From: Chromera velia
Lineage: Eukaryota > Sar > Chromeraceae
Length of the DNA stretch: 11,234 bases
NCBI GenBank assembly: GCA_018398765.1
Contig: JAHBMJ010001606.1
Coordinates: 17,386 to 28,619, forward strand
Direction of reading: 5' to 3'
Shown piece after piece: positions 6,494 to 11,234 of the stretch. Both the position numbers and the translations under genes were made by a program. A model generated the notes under the pieces. That model was not told the origin of the DNA. It made no database searches and was given only the letters and a program-made list of their open reading frames with translations. Each line of letters opens with the position of its first letter. The first letter of the stretch is position 1.

Positions 6494-9400
6494 ATGTCCG
6501 TCGCTCTTTGCACTTCGGCAGCAGTCGCGGGTGTGTTCTACCCTTGGCTGCAGATCAACCCTCAGACAACAGCTTCGGTTGACGGCATCAATCTGAAGGC
6601 ATACAGACGTAAAATCAGGAACGCGATCGTGGTGCCGGATTGGTTCGAAGGGAAACCGTCAGACCCAGATTGGCTGAAGGACCTTTTGCTGCAGCAGGCA
6701 GGATGGCAAGAGCCTTTTCTCTTTTTTGACACCAGTCAATCAGAGAGCGTATCCCGAGAACCAAACACGGCCGACCTATACGTCTACTACGACTCCTCTG
6801 AGAAGTCCGAAGATGCAGTCCTGAATGTGGCAGCCAGCAGGGCTTTTGGATTCACCGTCAAGGGGCCCGTTCTCGTTGGTAGAGTGCCTCCAACCGATCG
6901 AAGAAGCGGTTCAACTACCCCTTCTAAAAGGCCGGATGTTACTGTCAAGGAGCTCTTTGACACGTTGTTGTTTTACGATAGTGGGTTTCACTTCAACGGT
7001 GGCACCTCCATCATCCTCCCCCCTCCAGACGGTAGAGACGTAGGAGATCGAAAGTCAACTTCCAAAAAGAAGCAAAAGAAGCCAAAAACGAAAGAAAAGA
7101 AACCACCAGAGAAACCAGCCTTCTGTTTCCGCGACGGTTTCGAAAAAGGCAAACTCCGCTTACACACCTCCCCTGTCATCCCTGACAACACTTACGAGTG
7201 GCTCCAGTTGAATCCTGTCAAGAGCAGCAAGCTTGACAAGCTGAGGGAGTCTCTGGTAGTGCCTGACTGGTTCAATACGACGAGGCATCGATTTTGCGGT
7301 TGTTGAAGCAGGCGGGGTGGGGGCATCCGGAGTCGTTTTCGTGTTTCAATGAAAGTGTGTCCCGAAACGAATCTGAAGTGTCTGCTGATGAACTCAGAGG
7401 CCTGGTTATATATTTCGACGCAGGAGACAACTCCTCATCTCTCAACGTCGCCGCGACGAAAGCGTTCCACGAGTGCGGGAGGAATATGGATCGTGATTGT
7501 GAGGGGGCGAAGTGCAGTTTCTTCAGACAGAGACTGGTCAAAGGACCCGTTCTTATCCGACAGGCAATGAGAAAGCACCACCAAGAGCAGAGTGTCACAG
7601 CCTCGAACACGTCTGCCCCTCCGAGAATCAAAGTTGAGGCGCTCGCTGTTCACATTCGGGGGCTCATGGAGCGGCGTCGGTTGGAGCGGATGTGGATGAA
7701 GAGGATTCGGTCTGCTTGGCCTCTCGAAGAAAAGGTCAGTACAGTAAGGTCGTTTGAACCGAAGATGTCGCTTTGTTGCACGGACATGCCTCTGCCTCAT
7801 TCCAGCCCATCGAAACCACGCATGCCCACTTTTTGGGTTGAGGTGCGAGGAAGGACTGTACACCTTTCAAGCATTGTCCACCTATCGCCCTTGCTTGAGT
7901 TTCAAGCCAGTCACCCCGGGCTGGATGGACACCAAGACGTCATGCACGTGCCGTCCCTCCCTTCCTGCCCCTTAATTCTTTTTTGGGAGATAGAGCTGAC
8001 GCCTGTACTGTTCGCGAGAGATAGAGAGAGCAGTGGGTTTCAAACGATTTCTAACGTCGCTCTATCAAGTAGATCGTGAAAAAAAGACAGTGTTTCCGCT
8101 CTCCTTTGCTTGCAGATGGAATTTGTCATGAACGGGTTCCTCGCAAGATCGCAAAGCATGGTCCCCGGGAACTACTTTGAAAGTTGGGTGAGTCAAAAAC
8201 GTCCATTCTAAAGTTGCACGGCAAGTCAATCTAGAGTGACAGACAGACAGAATGGATTTTGTGACCAAGTTGACATTGGGAGTCGGAACTGAAAGATTGG
8301 AATCTGGCAGATGTTCTGTAACCTAGTTGACCTTGTTTGTATTTCATGTGGCAAAAAAGCAAATCGAGGAAAGAGGACGAGGAGCGTACAAATGCAAGGC
8401 TTTCCCATCTCAGATAAGAGCCGACTGCTGTAGGATTCAATCAGCCGGCCTGATTCTTTTCTTCCGCATGTAGACTGCAACAAATTCCGTCGCCTGTGTT
8501 TTCTTTGCGCTGTCTTGGACGGAAGCAGACCGACCAACAGACAGACACTTACACACACACACATACACACACACACACACACGCAGACAGACAAAGAGGA
8601 GTGGACAGTCGATCGAGAAGAGGAAATCATCGTTGAAGCTGTTCTTTGATCTTGTGTATGCAGAAACAACGCGCGCACGGAGCCTTCTGCGACATGAAGC
8701 TGTTTGTGCTCCCACTCGGCCTGATACAAGAAGAAGGAGGTGAACTTTCCGTACGACTCCAACTCTTTCCGACATCAGAGAAGGAGCACTCGACGAGCCG
8801 TGTACGTCTGAAAATTCAAGCTGAAATCGTCAACTTCCTAAACCCTAGGTCGGTCAGTAAATGATGAAACCCCTGTCTGTGTCAGTCAGTCCTTCCGTCC
8901 GTCCGTCCCGGGACCGTCTCTTTCTTCCGTCAGGCCCATGCGTGAATGCAGAAAGTGAAATAAATAATCAGTGTTCACGAATGACTGCAGTGAAACGGAA
9001 AGAGAAGAAAAGAAGCCGTAGAGTCTGTCTGTCTCTTTGTCTGTCTCCCTTGTTGATCGATCTCTGCACCTATCTGACAAGCTGCTTGTCGGTCCTTCCG
9101 CGCCCACAGTTGCCCATCCGTTTGTCTGCCTGTCTGTCTGTCCATCCTTCTATGCATCGGGCTCTCTTCCCGTGTCGGACTGTCCGGGGGTCCGCTGGAA
9201 ACGAGCGAATGATGTCTTTCTCTGTGTGTGAGAAAGAAGGAAACGGATTGTACTTGTTTTGGCAGATTGGCAATGCTCGATTACAACGAGTAGGCTAGCC
9301 CATCAAGAGCACCCGCTGAAGAGAAATCCTCACATATCTCACACAAGTCGGCAAGCGAGCTGTGAATGTGCGAGCGGGTCCCGGCCAGTCAAGTCATTTT

Positions 9401-10774
9401 CGCCCTCCGTGTCTTTATCCATCCAATCTGTCTGTCTTGCAGAGATTCCATTGTGACAGAGCGTTATCTCGGCACGGTCACACCATTGGACCCTAAAACA
9501 GACTGGATAGGTTTCTCTTACTTGATCCCGATGAAAGCGGTGAGTCTTCGAGGAAGGAAGGTGTGTTTTGCCTACGTCTGGAAGGGAGTGGGAGTGGGGG
9601 TGGCGGTGGGGAAGGGTCTTGAAAGAGGGCGGGGGAGTGCCAAAGCTTGAAAGACTCGATTGAATCACGTGTGATGCCTGCGTGGGGACTTATAGTGTTT
9701 TTTCATGGCCGGAGAGCCGGTGCGTCGTTTTTCTTTTCATGTTTGATTTTTCGGATCTTTCCGCTATCGGTACCATTTCGAGCATCTGTGTCGATCATCC
9801 GGTTGCATGCATCTGACGCGTGTGCACGCCCCTGCATGTATTGTTGCATCATCCTTCTGGCTTTGTTTTAAATTTGTGTTCGCGCAGATGACTCCATTGA
9901 CCGGATTTGTGGGACCAGGGGACCGATTGCACGTCAAGGCGCGGGTTTCTCTTTTGTCGCCTCTGTTCGAGATTCTTAGACCTCGGGTGGAACACCCTGA
10001 CTCACACAGAGTTCCTGAAGGCGGGGTTGGCAACAAGGTCATACACGCCTCTTTGCTTAAGCTTGTGGCTGCGTTGTGTGTGGTGGTGAATCGGGTATTC
10101 TCTGCGCTTGTCATTGTCGCCGCTGTACTCTTTCTCCTTTCCGTGAAGCGCACACGTCAGGGGGCGCTGAGATGGAGGCCACATTTTGGGAGAAAGAAGA
10201 AGTTTAACTTCAGAAAGGAGTACGCGCGTGCTCTCAAAAAGAAAGAAAGGCGGCAGCACAAAGGGCAGCCAAAGCAGCGAGAGAGGAAGAAGTCGAAGAA
10301 GAAGAAAAGGAAGATCTCGGATTTCTTCATAAACAGAAAAGGGACTCCAGCCTGGACAGATGGACAACTGCCAAGACCTCCTTCAAGGACTCTGACTCTA
10401 CCGCCTCTGTCTCAGAGGGAGACACCCTCGCTGGGACGGAAGGAGAACAGGTGGAGGTAGAGAAGGAAGAAGACAAGATGGAGGAGAGTGAGGAGTCCCA
10501 CACAGAGGTTGGAAATTCCTGGGTCTGCACCCTTCTATTCTGCTGCTGTTGTTCTAGAAGGGGAAAGAAGGAGTTGATGGTGTCCTCGGAAAGCAAGAAG
10601 CCTCCCCAGCAGTGTGCAGCGTGTGGTGTTTTGGAAGGAGATGGTGTTAAAAGTTCGGAGCGTTTTGCCAGGTGCTCTCGGTGCAAGAAGCCCAAATACT
10701 GCTCGAGGGAGTGCCAGAAGCGCCACTGGAAGAGGGGGCACAAGGAGGAGTGTGTTGACAGTAGGGAAGACTGA
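6494..10774 (+). CDS. Multidomain protein: duplicated novel domain, MATH/TRAF-like, TM, MYND finger
   Basis: Reconstructed from segments 6494-7734 (frame break near 7274), 8116-8187, 8664-8848, 9443-9539 and 9888-10774 (frame break near 10236). ATG at 6494 has G at -3; TGA is at 10772. Restoring one base at each break gives about 827 residues in continuous phase. Order: an unrecognised domain at about 16-130 and again at about 234-356, with a lysine-rich linker (about 180-205) between; a divergent MATH/TRAF-like beta-domain at about 415-552 (NYFESW, GELSVRLQLF, WIGFSYLIPM, GDRLHVKARV); a hydrophobic stretch at about 588-618, likely one membrane pass; an acidic/basic coiled-coil-like region; a CTLLFCCCC cluster; and a MYND finger from residue 775 (CxxC, CxxC, C, C, HW, H, C). 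MATH and MYND modules bind partner proteins, so a membrane-tethered adaptor is a reasonable inference. A decaying pseudogene is the main alternative. Confidence 0.7.
6539..6883 (+). other. Novel duplicated domain, copy 1 (within gene 3)
   Basis: Residues about 16-130. Landmarks: YPWLQINP, VVPDWF (P at residue 48), LLLQQAGW, LYVYYDSS, LNVAASRAF, VKGPVLVGR. The pattern does not match a family I know. The matching copy lies about 650 bp downstream, so this is an internal duplication within one gene. Confidence 0.75.
7193..7560 (+). other. Novel duplicated domain, copy 2 (within gene 3, broken by a frame shift)
   Basis: Landmarks in the same order as copy 1: YEWLQLNP, VVPDWF (residue 257), LLKQAGW, VIYFDAGD, LNVAATKAF, VKGPVLIR. 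The first two landmarks are in the frame of the ATG and the rest are in another frame, so the break falls between PDWF (ends 7273) and the codon at 7276. Copy 2 has an extra segment of about 12 residues between AF and VKGP that contains two cysteines. Confidence 0.75.
7271..7306 (+). other. Frame break 1 in gene 3
   Basis: The ATG frame stops at TGA 7304 shortly after PDWF, while the continuation of the duplicated domain (ILRLLKQAGW) is in the frame starting at 7276. One missing base near 7274-7276 would join them. A 29-nt GT...AG intron at 7256-7284 would also restore frame, but it would remove the VVPDWF motif conserved in copy 1, so I favour a lost base, either real or a sequencing error. 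Confidence 0.7.
7735..8115 (+). other. Gene 3 intron 1
   Basis: 381 nt, phase 0. Donor AAG|GTCAGT at 7735; acceptor after CTCCTTTGCTTGCAG at 8115. The frame runs on into the intron to a stop at 8079, but it loses protein-like character after the donor. The next exon continues as MEFVMNGFLARSQ. Confidence 0.75.
8188..8663 (+). other. Gene 3 intron 2
   Basis: 476 nt, phase 0. Donor TGG|GTGAGT at 8188; acceptor CTTGTGTATGCAG ending at 8663. It contains an (AC)n microsatellite. The 72-nt exon before it (8116-8187) encodes 24 residues ending NYFESW. Confidence 0.75.
8550..8582. repeat. (AC)n microsatellite in intron 2
   Basis: A near-pure AC dinucleotide tract with a single T interruption (ACATAC), flanked on both sides by ACAGACAGAC tetranucleotide runs (8538-8546 and 8584-8592). 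Confidence 0.85.
8849..9442 (+). other. Gene 3 intron 3
   Basis: 594 nt, phase 2. Donor AG|GTCGGT at 8849; acceptor CTGTCTGTCTTGCAG ending at 9442. This donor is preferred to the nearby GTCAGT at 8853 because only it keeps frame: AG plus A makes an arginine codon, followed by DSIVTERYLG. The intron is full of GTCTGTCTG and GTCCGTCC tetranucleotide tracts. Confidence 0.7.
9540..9887 (+). other. Gene 3 intron 4
   Basis: 348 nt, phase 0. Donor GCG|GTGAGT at 9540; acceptor TTGTGTTCGCGCAG ending at 9887. The flanking exons join SYLIPMKA to MTPLTGFVGPGDRL, which continues the MATH-like beta-strand pattern. Confidence 0.75.
10208..10260 (+). other. Frame break 2 in gene 3
   Basis: The membrane-segment frame (open to a stop at 10458) must change to the MYND frame (open from 10208). 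One additional A in the five-A run at 10236-10240 gives a smooth coiled-coil reading (RALKKERKAAAQRAAKAARE) leading into the acidic segment and the MYND finger. A 29-nt GT...AG segment at 10228-10256 would also restore frame, but so short an intron is unlikely. A separate downstream MYND gene is the other option; no ATG lies at its head. Confidence 0.65.
10613..10753 (+). other. MYND zinc finger coding segment
   Basis: The C-terminal end of gene 3 shows CAAC, then ARCSRCKKPKYCSREC, then QKRHWKRGHKEEC. This is the eight-ligand Cys/His order of MYND fingers (CxxC, CxxC, CxxxC, H and C) with the usual YCS and HW residues. The gap between the first two pairs (16 residues) is longer than common. 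MYND fingers bind proline-rich peptides in partner proteins. The gene ends nine residues later. Confidence 0.9.
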
Positions 10775-11234
10775 GGAGGACGGGGAAGGGAGGGATTCCT
10801 GCTCTAGCTTACGAAGCACAAATTGAATGTGATTTTTCCGCCTTGTGCTTGCATTTAGGTGTGAAGCCGACTTGTTATACGCGAGTGTCTGCCTGTCGTG
10901 CCACTGTCCGGTCGTCTCCTTTCGTTGCCATAAGAAGGGACAAATATGATTTGAGACTGAATAAAAAGTAAATCGGGCTTGGATCGGCTTGGTTGAATTT
11001 TTGGTTGGCAATGGTTGCATGTATTGTGCACGACTATGTGTAATGTACAAACAGTAGTGAATTGAAACAACTTGAACTCTGAACAACAAACAGCAAGGCG
11101 TACAACGTTAAACTCTAGGTGAAACTGTATATACTATGATGATGATGATGATGACTATCATAAAACATTGTTAAACTACCGTATGTTCAATAAATAGAGT
11201 TTGAAAAAATTTCAAAAAAATCTCACATGTTCAA
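10775..11234 (+). other. 3' flank of gene 3, probable 3' UTR with poly(A) signals
   Basis: No gene seen. AATAAA occurs at 10960-10965, about 185 bp after the stop, and again at 11189-11194. The first is the likelier poly(A) signal by distance. The end of the window is AT-rich with A runs. An ATG trinucleotide repeat lies between the two signals. Confidence 0.5.
11136..11153. repeat. (ATG)6 trinucleotide microsatellite
   Basis: Six perfect ATG units in a row within the 3' flank of gene 3. Confidence 0.85.

Noticed and set aside
7735-8079. Coding continuation of the second gene 3 frame to the stop at 8079
   Set aside because: A good donor at 7735 and an in-phase downstream exon explain the sequence better, and residues after the donor lose any domain pattern.
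8853-8858. GTCAGT as the donor of intron 3
   Set aside because: It leaves the junction out of frame with DSIVTERYLG; the donor at 8849 keeps frame and has AG on the exon side.
9807-9887. Upstream extension of the last gene 3 exon
   Set aside because: The frame is open but the sequence is intron-like, and the acceptor CGCGCAG at 9887 joins in phase with the previous exon.
1-11234. tRNA or rRNA genes
   Set aside because: No cloverleaf pattern with TTCRA-type arms or ribosomal core sequence was noticed on either strand by eye; a covariance-model scan would settle it.

Overview
The window looks like nuclear DNA of a unicellular eukaryote, most plausibly an alga-related alveolate (a chromerid such as Chromera is my best guess; a dinoflagellate or stramenopile relative is possible). 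The reasons are spliceosomal introns with GT...AG borders and pyrimidine-rich 3' ends, AATAAA-like poly(A) signals, no bacterial gene packing or ribosome binding sites, mixed base composition, and long degenerate tetranucleotide tracts. The organism call is inference and no marker gene confirms it.

Layout. 1-460 is G/C-run-rich low-complexity DNA. 461-820 is AT-rich and empty. 822-957 is a compound microsatellite. Gene 1 (minus strand, 2625 down to 1459, one exon) encodes an AlkB-like 2-oxoglutarate/Fe(II) dioxygenase with an N-terminal signal peptide and an arginine-rich linker. Gene 2 (plus strand, 3294-3815, one exon) encodes a 173-residue protein with a faint resemblance to ADP-ribosyltransferase-fold proteins. 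The two genes are divergent and share a 668-bp upstream region rich in small palindromes. 3816-4750 holds pyrimidine-rich degenerate tetranucleotide repeats. 4751-5802 is an AT-rich repeat block: tandem copies of a unit of about 140-150 bp, one of which is split by a 360-bp MITE-like element with inverted ends and a 2-3 bp target duplication. 5883-5938 carries a cluster of TTGCAAC heptamers.

Gene 3 (plus strand, 6494-10774) fills the right half. I reconstruct it as six coding segments separated by four introns plus two frame breaks, giving about 827 residues. It has two copies of an unrecognised domain marked by a WLQ-NP / VVPDWF / QAGW / LNVAA-AF / VKGPVL signature, then a divergent MATH/TRAF-like domain, a transmembrane stretch, a charged coiled coil, a CCCC cluster and a C-terminal MYND zinc finger. 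Each frame break is repaired by one missing base. The corrected sequence then keeps phase through every intron to the MYND stop codon.

I see no shared pathway linking the three genes. The most unusual items are the gene 3 architecture, its two matching frame breaks, and the MITE nested in the tandem array with a readable empty site.
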